Shown here piece by piece: positions 1 through 6,972 of a DNA stretch of 23,204 nucleotides. The notes below the pieces were generated by a model. That model had not been told where the DNA came from and did no database searches. It was given only the letters and a program-made list of their open reading frames with translations. Where the stretch lies: the NCBI GenBank assembly GCA_035387885.1, contig DAOOOW010000017.1, positions 1 through 23,204 on the forward strand, given 5' to 3'. Both the position numbers and the translations under genes were made by a program. This DNA comes from DAOOOW01 sp035387885 (GTDB lineage: Bacteria; Patescibacteriota; Patescibacteriia; UBA2196). Position 1 is the first letter of the stretch; the number at the start of each line of letters is the position of its first letter.

Positions 1-158
1 TCAATCACCGGTGTGTGTTTTTCCATACCCTCATCAATATTTTTTTCTATCAAAAGTTCCATTGGTTGATCACAACATACAAGTTGTCCGCCGCCAACGT
101 GGGTTAACTCTACAATATTACCACAGATAGTGCATTTGTAAACGTTATTTTTTTGCAT
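1..158 (-). CDS. dfx: Desulfoferrodoxin / superoxide reductase, N-terminal part (runs off window)
   Basis: Only the first 52 codons are inside the window; the rest lies beyond position 1. The peptide starts MQKNNVYKCTICGNIVEL and carries Cys9 and Cys12 (CxxC) followed by the adjacent pair Cys28-Cys29. In desulforedoxin and desulfoferrodoxin this pattern binds the Fe(SCys)4 centre. A following KHTPVI segment with His48 matches the first histidine ligand of the superoxide reductase centre II in this family. The known activity is reduction of superoxide to peroxide without releasing oxygen, a cytoplasmic defence typical of anaerobes. The gene begins 51 bp after the asnS stop codon on the same strand and may be co-transcribed with it. 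No Shine-Dalgarno is seen before the ATG. The family call is firm. Whether the catalytic domain is complete cannot be judged here. Confidence 0.88.
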   Translation of the reverse strand, partial: MQKNNVYKCTICGNIVELTHVGGGQLVCCDQPMELLIEKNIDEGMEKHTPVI

Positions 159-209
159 ATAATTTTTATTAAATTAATTATTTAATTTTAATTTTGTTAT
201 TTAAAATTA

Positions 210-1499
210 TTACGGCGTTATCCTATTGATCATCCTCGGGAATGGAATCGTTTCACGCACGTGTTGTAAACCACAAACCCAAGCCACAATTCTTTCTAGC
301 CCAAATCCAAACCCACTATGTGGCACACTGCCAAATTTGCGTAAATCCACATACCACTGGAATGCTTCCATGGGCAAATTGTGTTCTTTAATTCTTTTGA
401 CTAAAGTTTCATAATCATCTTCTCTTTGACTGCCCCCAATAATTTCTCCATAACCTTCTGGTGCCAGCAAGTCGGCGTTCAAACAATATTTGGGATTTTT
501 CGGATCGCGCTTCATATAAAATGCTTTGACTTCGGCCGGATATTTTTCTACAAAAATTGGCTTGTCATAAAGTTTGGTCAAAATTGTTTCATCATCAGCG
601 CCGAGATCATCCATCTCACCAATGTCACTCCCCAACTCGCGTAATTTTTTCACTGCCTCAGCGTGAGTAATGCGATAAAACGGCGGTTGCACATTTTCTA
701 ATGGCTTCAGATCACGTTCTAAAATTTTTAATTCCAGCTTGTTTTCTACTAAAACTTTACCCACCATAAAAGAAATTAATTCTTCTTGAATTTTCAAATT
801 TTCTTCATGTTCCACAAAAGCTGCTTCGGCATCCATCATCCAAAATTCTGTTAAATGTCGTCTGGTTTTGGATTTTTCCGCGCGAAACACTGGTCCAAAA
901 TCAAAGACTCTGCCCAAACTAGCAATGGCCGCCTCTAAATACAATTGACCGCTTTGGGATAAATAGGCTTTGCCTAAATCAAAATAGTCCACGCCAAAAA
1001 GTGTAGTTGTGCCTTCACAGGCCGCCGGTGTCAAAATCGGCGAATCAAATTTTACAAAATTACTTTTATTCATCCATTCATAACAACCACGAATCAAGGT
1101 ATCGCGTACTTTTTGAATCGCCCATTGATGACTGGAACGCAACCACAAATGTCGGTTGTCCAATAAAAATTCCGGGCCATGTTCTTTTTTCCCAATTGGA
1201 TATTCTTCCACTGGGATTTGATAAATCTTAAAATCTTTAACTTGCAATTCAAAAACTCCTGGTTGTTTTGGGTGCTCAGTTACTATGCCAATAAGTTCGA
1301 TGGAAGTTTCCAAAGTAATTTTTTGCGCTTCATTCCATTTTTCTTCACTCACGTCGGCCTTATTCAAAATCCCCTGCACAAATCCTGTGCCATCGCGCGA
1401 TTGCAAAAACATAATTGACCCAGAAGATCGAAAATTATAAATCCAGCCATTGAGGGTTACTTCTTGATCTTTATATTTTGCCAAATCTTTAATAAACAT
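210..1499 (-). CDS. asnS: Asparagine--tRNA ligase (AsnRS)
   Basis: 429 residues, a normal length for bacterial or archaeal-type AsnRS. It charges tRNA-Asn with asparagine in the cytoplasm using ATP. The N-terminal ~100 residues form the OB-fold anticodon-binding domain (LNGWIYNFRSSGSIMFLQSRDG). The class II catalytic core follows. Motif 2 is FRAEKSKTRRHLTEFWMMD, and motif 3 is GFGFGLERIVAWVCGL followed by HVRETIPFPR, a sequence characteristic of AsnRS rather than AspRS or LysRS. The ATG at 1499 lies 5 bp beyond the stop of the upstream protease-like gene, so the two are probably translated from one mRNA. No Shine-Dalgarno is visible before the start. The stop is TAA at 210-212. Nothing is missing from the catalytic motifs. 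Confidence 0.96.
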   Translation of the reverse strand: MFIKDLAKYKDQEVTLNGWIYNFRSSGSIMFLQSRDGTGFVQGILNKADVSEEKWNEAQKITLETSIELIGIVTEHPKQPGVFELQVKDFKIYQIPVEEYPIGKKEHGPEFLLDNRHLWLRSSHQWAIQKVRDTLIRGCYEWMNKSNFVKFDSPILTPAACEGTTTLFGVDYFDLGKAYLSQSGQLYLEAAIASLGRVFDFGPVFRAEKSKTRRHLTEFWMMDAEAAFVEHEENLKIQEELISFMVGKVLVENKLELKILERDLKPLENVQPPFYRITHAEAVKKLRELGSDIGEMDDLGADDETILTKLYDKPIFVEKYPAEVKAFYMKRDPKNPKYCLNADLLAPEGYGEIIGGSQREDDYETLVKRIKEHNLPMEAFQWYVDLRKFGSVPHSGFGFGLERIVAWVCGLQHVRETIPFPRMINRITP

Positions 1500-1504
1500 A
1501 TTTA

Positions 1505-2449
1505 TTATTCATATTTTTGATTTTTTAATATCTCTATAATCCCATGTTTTATGTACATTTCTTCGACTCTATTATCAAGTTCATCAAGTTCAGCGGTCTT
1601 GTCTGGTTCCTCCCCGTGGGGCGCAGAAAAAAACGGATATTCTTCCCTCGAGTATTTATGCATATAATATCTTAAATAATTATGAAAAAAATATTCCTTC
1701 TCCCTCTGGATTAAATTAGACAGCTCATCCTTTTCTTCTTGTGTTAACACGCTTTTCTCCGAATGTTCAGCTTGCTCGTATAAAAAATCAAGAGTATCGT
1801 TGTTCGTAATAAGTTCTTCTAAATAGCGGTTAACTTCTTTTGGCACATTTTTATCACGAGTATACCCATTTCTATCTTCAGGAAAATCCTTAATGCGTTT
1901 AGAAAAATGTTTAGCGTGAAATGATTCATGAACTACGTATCTGGCCGCATGTTTGGGATCAAAATTATCAATATTTAAAATTATATAAACATAATCGGGC
2001 TTTAACGCTATTTTTTTTGCCATATCTGGGAATTGATCTAAAATCTCATTGGCAGAAAAAGCAAACGCAGCCGTGATGGACCCTGTTGCTTTTTCTCCTA
2101 TATCAATAATATCTTTCTGAACCTGATCAAAACCGCGCCAATAATCATTCGAAGTACCAACTATAACTGGCGTCTTAGCTTTATCCAGACCGACTGCTCT
2201 AAAAATACGGTCTAAATCTTTCAATTTATTCTGCGCTTCGATAGAGGCATAGTTAAGCCCATTCTCAACTTTGATCTCGCCTGTCTCTATTTGAGAAAAT
2301 GCTTCAAGCGGCTTGGCCAATTCGCCAGTCAAAGCAGCTGCTCCAAGCCCAACTATTTTTTTTAAAGCAGCACGTCTGTCAGGATTAAAATCCTGATCTG
2401 CTTCTTTATTAGGAGACATACCTAACCATCGTTCAGAAAAATGACGCAT
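1505..2449 (-). CDS. Putative exported HExxH zinc metallopeptidase with twin-arginine-like signal
   Basis: I do not recognise a named family. The 314-residue protein has an N-terminal segment with a twin arginine (DRRAALKK, Arg25-Arg26) followed by a hydrophobic stretch GLGAAALTG, which resembles a Tat export signal. Residues 170-181 (RYVVHESFHAKH) contain HExxH at 174-178, the zinc-binding and catalytic motif of many metallopeptidases. A Glu pair at 211-212 (RYLEELITNND) is a plausible third ligand in the gluzincin manner; this is inference. The C-terminal third is charged and helical. Start choice is uncertain. The ATG at 2449 has only a weak purine run upstream, and an in-frame ATG at 2417-2419 would also keep the twin arginine. 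The gene lies between the SIMPL gene and asnS on the same strand. The substrate is unknown. Confidence 0.6.
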   Translation of the reverse strand: MRHFSERWLGMSPNKEADQDFNPDRRAALKKIVGLGAAALTGELAKPLEAFSQIETGEIKVENGLNYASIEAQNKLKDLDRIFRAVGLDKAKTPVIVGTSNDYWRGFDQVQKDIIDIGEKATGSITAAFAFSANEILDQFPDMAKKIALKPDYVYIILNIDNFDPKHAARYVVHESFHAKHFSKRIKDFPEDRNGYTRDKNVPKEVNRYLEELITNNDTLDFLYEQAEHSEKSVLTQEEKDELSNLIQREKEYFFHNYLRYYMHKYSREEYPFFSAPHGEEPDKTAELDELDNRVEEMYIKHGIIEILKNQKYE

Positions 2450-2499
2450 ATAATTTTCTTTTAAAAAATATTTATATGAATTATGACTAAAGAATTAAA

Positions 2500-2526
2500 A
2501 ATTATGGTAATTTAAAAACCATAATT
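2500..2526 (-). terminator. AT-rich hairpin downstream of the SIMPL gene
   Basis: A perfect 9-bp inverted repeat (AATTATGGT / ACCATAATT, 9-nt loop) begins 12 bp past the SIMPL stop codon. On the minus strand it is followed by TTTTAATTC. The stem is AT-rich, so it would be a weak intrinsic terminator that may only partly separate the SIMPL gene from the downstream protease gene and asnS. Confidence 0.45.
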
Positions 2527-2537
2527 CTCAATTAATC

Positions 2538-3278
2538 TTATTTCACCTCCCACACCACTGTCGCTTCCACCACTACTTCATTTTGTCCAGCTTGAACAGT
2601 CGGGGCTTGCAAAGATTCTTCTACGCCACCCATGCCATAAGCCATGTCTTTTGAATAATTCACATAACTCGGATAACTGATCTGATTTTCATAAACATTG
2701 ACGATCTTGCCCAAATCAATCCCTGTTTCTCCAACAATGGCTTCGGCTTTTTCCTTGGCCTTCTTGATCGCCTCTTGTCTAGCTTGGTTCTTTAATTCAA
2801 ATTCATCATCAATGGTAAAAGAAATATTGCCCACTTGGTTGGCCCCTTTTTCGGTCGTCTTGGCGATCGCGTCACCAATCTTGTTCAAGTCACGGATCTT
2901 CACTTCCACATTCTGGCTCACCTCATAGCCCTTGAGTTGCTGTCCGCTTCTGTCAGTCCAATCGTAAACCGGATTCAAATTATAATTGGTGGTCTTGATA
3001 TCCTTTTCCTCAATACCCAGATCCTTCAGCACCTTGATCACCTCGTTCATCTTGTCGGTATTGTCTTTCACCGCCACGGCCGCGGTCGGCTTGGCCTCGG
3101 TCTTCAAACCCACGGTCAAATTGGCAATATCCGGCTTGGCAAAAACTTTGCCAGTGGCGGTAGCAGAAAATTGATAGTCCATGTCATTTTTTTGGCTCAT
3201 CATAACCAAAGAGACAATGACGATGGCCACAACACCTAGAACGGTTGCCATTTTGATAATAAAATTTTGTTTATCCAT
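2538..3278 (-). CDS. SIMPL-domain (DUF541) protein, membrane-anchored
   Basis: From the ATG at 3278 the protein has 246 residues. A hydrophobic segment (VLGVVAIVIVSLVMM) near the N-terminus acts as signal anchor. The rest is a SIMPL (DUF541) domain recognised from SATATGKVFAKPDIANLTVGL near the start, GYEVSQNVEVKIRDL in the middle and a C-terminal VVVEATVVWEVK strand. SIMPL proteins (for example periplasmic YggE) are linked to stress tolerance, but their molecular activity is unclear. A GTG five codons upstream (3291-3293) extends the frame. I prefer the ATG because GGTGGG lies about 9 nt before it and overlaps that GTG. The region just upstream is a palindromic repeat (3296-3343). The domain call is reliable; the function is not known. 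Confidence 0.85.
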   Translation of the reverse strand: MDKQNFIIKMATVLGVVAIVIVSLVMMSQKNDMDYQFSATATGKVFAKPDIANLTVGLKTEAKPTAAVAVKDNTDKMNEVIKVLKDLGIEEKDIKTTNYNLNPVYDWTDRSGQQLKGYEVSQNVEVKIRDLNKIGDAIAKTTEKGANQVGNISFTIDDEFELKNQARQEAIKKAKEKAEAIVGETGIDLGKIVNVYENQISYPSYVNYSKDMAYGMGGVEESLQAPTVQAGQNEVVVEATVVWEVK

Positions 3279-3295
3279 AAAGTTATTGCCCACCT

Positions 3296-3343
3296 ACGCC
3301 GAATTTCCATTACGACCATTTTCGTAATTGGACTCCGGCGGGC
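3296..3343. repeat. Imperfect palindrome in the leader of the SIMPL gene
   Basis: Nested inverted repeats: CGCCG near the left end pairs with CGGCG near the right, and CCATTACGA pairs with TCGTAATTGG around a short loop. It lies immediately before the SIMPL start codon, so it would form a stable stem-loop in the 5' part of that mRNA. It differs in sequence from the TGTCATTCC family next to it. Confidence 0.6.
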
Positions 3344-3368
3344 AGGCTCTTAATTATATTATTTATTT

Positions 3369-3470
3369 TGTCATTCCGACTGGACTTTTAGGTTACTAAT
3401 AATGGAAGCATCTGTTTTAAAACTTAGATCCCTCGACTCAAATCGACTAAAGTAGTCGCTCGGGATGACA
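3369..3470. repeat. TGTCATTCC-ended hairpin element, copy 1
   Basis: 102 bp bounded by TGTCATTCCGA on the left and TCGGGATGACA on the right, which are near-perfect terminal inverted repeats. An inner segment ATCCCTCGACTC / GTCGCTCGGGAT also folds back on itself. It has no coding capacity. The ends match the elements at 11633-11782 and 15165-15298, so it is a member of a dispersed non-autonomous family. It lies between the ATPase and SIMPL genes. Confidence 0.65.
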
Positions 3471-3481
3471 AAAAAATAAAG

Positions 3482-3526
3482 TTTATCCGTCGTAGCGACA
3501 ATTAGTCGCGATGGAGCGGGGGGTGG
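3482..3526. repeat. Short TTTATCC-ended palindromic element
   Basis: Begins TTTATCC and ends GGATAAA with GTCGTAGCGAC / GTCGCGATGGAGC between. It lies 11 bp after the previous element. The TTTATCC start resembles the elements upstream of the ATPase gene (6366-6415) and typA (11566-11619). Boundaries are approximate. Confidence 0.45.
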
Positions 3527-3589
3527 ATAAAAAGTAATTATATTCTACCTTTTTCCTTATTTTTAGTCAAAAATTAGACTATGAGGGGG

Positions 3590-6340
3590 CTATTTTTTGT
3601 TATAAAACCATTTAACAAGTTCGATGGCTCCAATAATTAAAAAGCTTAAACTAAAAATATACAACCAATGCCATAAATTTAAAGAAACTGTATTAAAAAT
3701 TTTTTGAAAAAAACCATTATAAACAGCCAAAGTTTGCATTAAAACACCAAAGCCAATACCCATTAATAAAAATCTGTTATTAAAAATGTGACTATATTTT
3801 AAACCTAATTTTAAATTTCTAATACTAAAAATATAGAGCAAAGAATCAATACCTAAAAAAGTAAAAGCCATAGTTCTGGCCAAAGATAAATTTTCTTCAT
3901 GGCCATGGTAGAATAAATAAAATGTCAATAAAACTCCAAGAGCAGTTAATAAGCTGATTAAAAAAATTAATATTCTGTCTTCAGAACTGACCAAAGGTTC
4001 GCTCACCCCAAATTTTTTCTTCTTCATAATATTTTTATCACCTTCGTCTTGAGTTAATGCCAAAGCAGGTAAAATATCATCAACCATGTTAACCCAAATT
4101 ATTTGCGAAGCCAAAACAGGTAAAGGCCATTTTAAAACTATAGCCACTGTCACAAAAATCATTTCTGTAAACGCGTCGGATAAAAGATAAAGAATTATCT
4201 TTTTTAAATTAGCCACAATTATCCGACCTTCTCTCACAGCCATAGTAATAACCGATAAATTATTATCCAAAAGAATAATATCTGCCGCCTCTTTGGCAGC
4301 GTCAGTGGCGCCACCAAGAGCAAGGCCGATATTGGCCTGTTTAAGAGCCGGGGTGTCATTGACTCCGTCGCCAGTCATCGCCACCACTGCTCCTTGTCTT
4401 TGCCAAGCTTGAATAATTTTTAACTTTTGTTCAGGACTGGTACGCGCATAAATTTTAATATCCTTTATTCTTTTTTGCAGTTCTTCCAAATTAATTTTTT
4501 CTAACTCTTCACCATCAAGTATATGTCTGTCGTGGACTTCGATACCAGCTTCTCTGCCAATAGCCAAAGCCGTATTTCTATTATCCCCGGTAATCATAAT
4601 AGTTTCTAAACCAGCTTCTTTGGTTTTTAAAACAGTTTCTTTGGCTGTAGGTCGCACAGGATCTTTAATGCCAATTAAACCAACCAGAACAAAATTAGTA
4701 TAAATCTCGGCCATGGGTTGATGACTAGCGGGCATTTGAGCTTGTTTATCCGGAGAAATCGCTTGAATATTTTTATCAACCTTTTTATATCCCAAAGCTA
4801 AAACTCGCAATCCTTGCCGCGACATAGCCTCATAGACTTTTAAAATTTTTTCTCTGTAATATTCATTTAATTCCAAATGATGTTTAAGGTGGTGAGAATA
4901 AAGATAATTGGCAAAAAATAAAACTTTTTCCGGAGCTCCCTTTAAATAAATAATGTTTTTTTCTTGATCAAATTCATGCAAAGTCATCATAAATTTAGTT
5001 AATGAATTAAAAGGAATTTCATCTAAACGTTTAAATTTTTTTTCCAACTGATCTTTAGTTAAACCCATATTCAAACCAGCCCTTAATAGGGCTTGCTCGG
5101 TGGCATCTCCCATAATGGTCGGCAAGTCTTTTTCAACAGGAGTTATCAAGTAAGCATTGTTACACAAAACTGCCAATCTTAATAAAAATAATTGTTCTTC
5201 GGCTACTTCTGGAGATAAAAAATTTTCTCCTCCGTCCAAATTGAATTCATTATCTGTTGTAGCGATTTTAACCACTTGCATTTGTCCTTCTGTTAGAGTG
5301 CCTGTTTTATCAACACAGATAACATCAGTGGAACCTAAAATTTCGGCAGCCAAAAGATTTTTAACTAAAGCGTTTTGCTTTAAAATTCTTTGCATACCCA
5401 CAGCTAAAACCACAGTGACTGTAATAGCCAAACCTTCTGGAATGGCAGCTACAGCTACAGCTACAGCTGTAGCAAAAAAAGTTTTTAACTCATAACCAAC
5501 CATAAGACCAAATAAAAAAATTAAAGTGGATAAAGTCAAAACTATTTTAGTGAGTAAAGTGGCTAATTGTTTTAATTTTTTCTGTAAAGTTGTCTCACCC
5601 GGTTTGGCTAAAGCGCCTAATTCAGCAATACGTCCAATTTCTGTAGAAGAACCAATTTCCACCACCACGCCAGTCGCGTGTCCAGTTACAATTAAGGTGC
5701 CCATATAGGCCATATTGCTTCTTTCAACCAAAATATTGCCCTCGGCCAACTTTCCCATCTTTTTTTCTCGTGGTTCAGATTCTCCGGTTAAAATAGCTTC
5801 ATTTATTTTTAAATCAAAAGTTTTTATTAAACGAATATCAGCCGGCACCTTATCTCCAGCACTTAAAAAAATAATATCACCAATGGTTAATTCTGTGCTT
5901 TTAATTAATTTTTCTTCACCATGCCACAAAACTTTGGCATAACTAACAATTATTTTAGATAAAGTCAAAAAAGCCTTTTCGGCCCGATACTCTTGAATAA
6001 AGCCAGTTAAGATATTAATAGCTAAACCAAAAAAAATAACTGCCGCATCTATATTATCACCCAATAAAAAACTAATTATACCGGCCACCAATAGAACAAT
6101 AACCACCGGAGAATTAATTTGTTGCCGTAGCATATAAAAAATGGTTGGTCTTTTTTCTTGAGGTAAGCTATTGAGACCATATTGTTCCTGTCTTTTTTTA
6201 GCTTCCTCAAATTCTAAACCTTTTTCACTGGTATCAAGCCTTTTAAAAACATCAGCTATACTAAAAGACCACCACTTGGTTATTGGTCTTTGGTGTTTTG
6301 ATTCTATACTTTTTTGTTTCTTAAATATTTTCCAATCCAT
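3590..6340 (-). CDS. P2-type cation-transporting ATPase (probably Ca2+)
   Basis: 916 residues, normal for a P2 ATPase. It uses ATP to pump a cation across the membrane through a phospho-aspartate intermediate. Visible landmarks are: an N-terminal cation-ATPase domain; actuator motif TGES (185-188); TM4 motif PEGL (301-304); phosphorylation loop DKTGTLT with Asp344; KGAPE (467-471) in the nucleotide domain; TGDN (584-587); and the hinge TGDGVND (656-662). Residues equivalent to the SERCA calcium ligands are present in TM5 (Glu726 in AFTEM) and TM6 (Asn751 and Asp755 in NMVDDILPAL), which argues for Ca2+ rather than K+ or heavy metals. A C-terminal membrane domain completes it. Ion specificity remains inference. 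The leader holds a 16-bp tandem duplication and a palindromic element. The stop is TAG at 3590-3592. Confidence 0.92.
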   Translation of the reverse strand: MDWKIFKKQKSIESKHQRPITKWWSFSIADVFKRLDTSEKGLEFEEAKKRQEQYGLNSLPQEKRPTIFYMLRQQINSPVVIVLLVAGIISFLLGDNIDAAVIFFGLAINILTGFIQEYRAEKAFLTLSKIIVSYAKVLWHGEEKLIKSTELTIGDIIFLSAGDKVPADIRLIKTFDLKINEAILTGESEPREKKMGKLAEGNILVERSNMAYMGTLIVTGHATGVVVEIGSSTEIGRIAELGALAKPGETTLQKKLKQLATLLTKIVLTLSTLIFLFGLMVGYELKTFFATAVAVAVAAIPEGLAITVTVVLAVGMQRILKQNALVKNLLAAEILGSTDVICVDKTGTLTEGQMQVVKIATTDNEFNLDGGENFLSPEVAEEQLFLLRLAVLCNNAYLITPVEKDLPTIMGDATEQALLRAGLNMGLTKDQLEKKFKRLDEIPFNSLTKFMMTLHEFDQEKNIIYLKGAPEKVLFFANYLYSHHLKHHLELNEYYREKILKVYEAMSRQGLRVLALGYKKVDKNIQAISPDKQAQMPASHQPMAEIYTNFVLVGLIGIKDPVRPTAKETVLKTKEAGLETIMITGDNRNTALAIGREAGIEVHDRHILDGEELEKINLEELQKRIKDIKIYARTSPEQKLKIIQAWQRQGAVVAMTGDGVNDTPALKQANIGLALGGATDAAKEAADIILLDNNLSVITMAVREGRIIVANLKKIILYLLSDAFTEMIFVTVAIVLKWPLPVLASQIIWVNMVDDILPALALTQDEGDKNIMKKKKFGVSEPLVSSEDRILIFLISLLTALGVLLTFYLFYHGHEENLSLARTMAFTFLGIDSLLYIFSIRNLKLGLKYSHIFNNRFLLMGIGFGVLMQTLAVYNGFFQKIFNTVSLNLWHWLYIFSLSFLIIGAIELVKWFYNKK

Positions 6341-6342
6341 AT

Positions 6343-6374
6343 TTTTTTTAGTTTATCCTTTTTTTAGTTTATCC
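6343..6374. repeat. 16-bp tandem duplication just upstream of the ATPase start
   Basis: Two exact adjacent copies of a 16-bp unit (seven T, then AGTTTATCC), at 6343-6358 and 6359-6374. On the coding strand each unit contains the purine-rich AAAGGATAAAC or GGATAAAC, so the duplication may double a weak ribosome-binding region. The second copy runs into the palindromic element at 6366-6415. Confidence 0.75.
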
Positions 6375-6415
6375 CGACCGAATTCCGAGATTACGGAACG
6401 AGCGGAGAGATCCCC
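6366..6415. repeat. AGTTTATCCCGA-type palindromic element in the ATPase leader
   Basis: Starts AGTTTATCCCGACCG and contains the fold-back TTCCGAGATTACGGAA before GAGCGGAGAGATCCCC. The start matches the element upstream of typA (AGTTTATCCCGAGCG at 11566). It lies inside the untranslated leader if transcription starts near 6470. Confidence 0.55.
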
Positions 6416-6475
6416 CGTGTTTTTATGTTTATTTGTCATTAGATATTAGTAATTAGACATTTACTCGTCTATTCT

Positions 6476-6481
6476 ATTATA
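6476..6481 (-). promoter_or_regulatory. Candidate -10 box for the ATPase gene
   Basis: A perfect TATAAT preceded by GGGG on the minus strand. I see no convincing -35 box: the upstream 17-18 bp position is A/T-rich without TTGACA. It would give a leader of about 130 nt containing the palindromic element and the 16-bp duplication. Confidence 0.42.
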
Positions 6482-6538
6482 CCCCAAAATTATCTTTTTT
6501 AAAAATTTTTTTTGACAAAAAATAAAATCATGTAACCA

Positions 6539-6561
6539 AAAACCGCGCCAAAGGCGGTTTT
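6539..6561 (-). terminator. Intrinsic terminator after the 96-residue membrane protein gene
   Basis: A perfect 8-bp stem (AAAACCGC / GCGGTTTT) with a 7-nt loop, ending in a T run on the minus strand. It lies about 65 bp past the stop codon of the small membrane protein gene and should end the helicase/membrane-protein transcript. Confidence 0.75.
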
Positions 6562-6565
6562 AATT

Positions 6566-6620
6566 GCGTTAAGTCGCACCTGCCTGCTGACGAGGCAGGT
6601 AATAAATCGCGTTCAGTCGC
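6566..6620. repeat. Hairpin insert flanked by 12-bp direct repeats
   Basis: GCGTTAAGTCGC (6566-6577) and GCGTTCAGTCGC (6609-6620) flank a palindrome ACCTGCCT / AGGCAGGT (6578-6600, 7-nt loop). The direct repeats differ at one position. The arrangement looks like a small hairpin element with a duplicated target, between a stop codon and its terminator. Confidence 0.55.
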
Positions 6621-6627
6621 GCTTGTC

Positions 6628-6918
6628 TTATTTTAACAATTGATTCAAATCCAACCCGCTATTTTGTAATTTATTTATTTGTTCTAAAAGCTTGGTAGTT
6701 TTAGGATCATCACCAAGAAATTCCTTATATGGTTGAATCACATTAGAAAGCATTGGCGGCAAATAAATAATGGCCAAAATAATCGGAGCCACAATTAAAA
6801 TTAAATAAATCAAAGACATCACTCTGCCCCACAAAATATATTTGCGAGTTTTTTCTGTATTCTCATAAATTTTCCAAAGCAATTGCTCTGGAGTTAAATC
6901 TTGAATTTGTTTAGACAT
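6628..6918 (-). CDS. Small single-span membrane protein, unknown function
   Basis: 96 residues. I do not recognise a named family. A soluble N-terminal stretch (MSKQIQDLTPEQLLWKIYENTEK) is followed by one long hydrophobic segment at about 33-57 (VMSLIYLILIVAPIILAIIY) and a short C-terminal tail with a leucine-rich amphipathic end (TTKLLEQINKLQ, then LDLNQLLK). It starts 51 bp after the helicase stop codon on the same strand. A -10 box TATAAT (6926-6931) lies 7 bp before the ATG, so it may have its own nearly leaderless transcript as well as read-through. Translation is likely because of the composition, the clean membrane segment and the terminator downstream. The role is unknown. Confidence 0.72.
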   Translation of the reverse strand: MSKQIQDLTPEQLLWKIYENTEKTRKYILWGRVMSLIYLILIVAPIILAIIYLPPMLSNVIQPYKEFLGDDPKTTKLLEQINKLQNSGLDLNQLLK

Positions 6919-6925
6919 ATAAATA

Positions 6926-6955
6926 ATTATAGCGTATTATTTTTATTTTTACCAA
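6926..6955 (-). promoter_or_regulatory. Candidate promoter for the 96-residue membrane protein
   Basis: TATAAT at 6926-6931 with TTGGTA at 6950-6955, spacer 18 bp. Transcription would start near 6919, one base or so before the ATG, giving a nearly leaderless mRNA. The -35 overlaps the 7-bp repeat tract that follows the helicase stop codon. Confidence 0.42.
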
Positions 6956-6972
6956 TTACAGATTACGAGTTA
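6945..6972 (-). repeat. 7-bp repeat tract starting at the helicase stop codon
   Basis: Four exact 7-bp steps on the minus strand: TAACTCG, TAATCTG, TAATTGG, TAAAAAT. The first TAA is the stop codon of the helicase gene. The consensus TAAYTNG is the same as in the tracts after dedA and the glycosyltransferase gene. Confidence 0.7.

Noticed and set aside
2698..3239. Plus-strand open frames of 60-134 codons opposite the SIMPL gene
   Set aside because: The minus-strand frame has a recognisable domain and signal anchor; the plus-strand frames are its shadows in a GC-richer stretch.
3541..3589. Terminator after the ATPase gene
   Set aside because: Only a 5-bp TAGTC/GACTA stem without a following T run on the minus strand.
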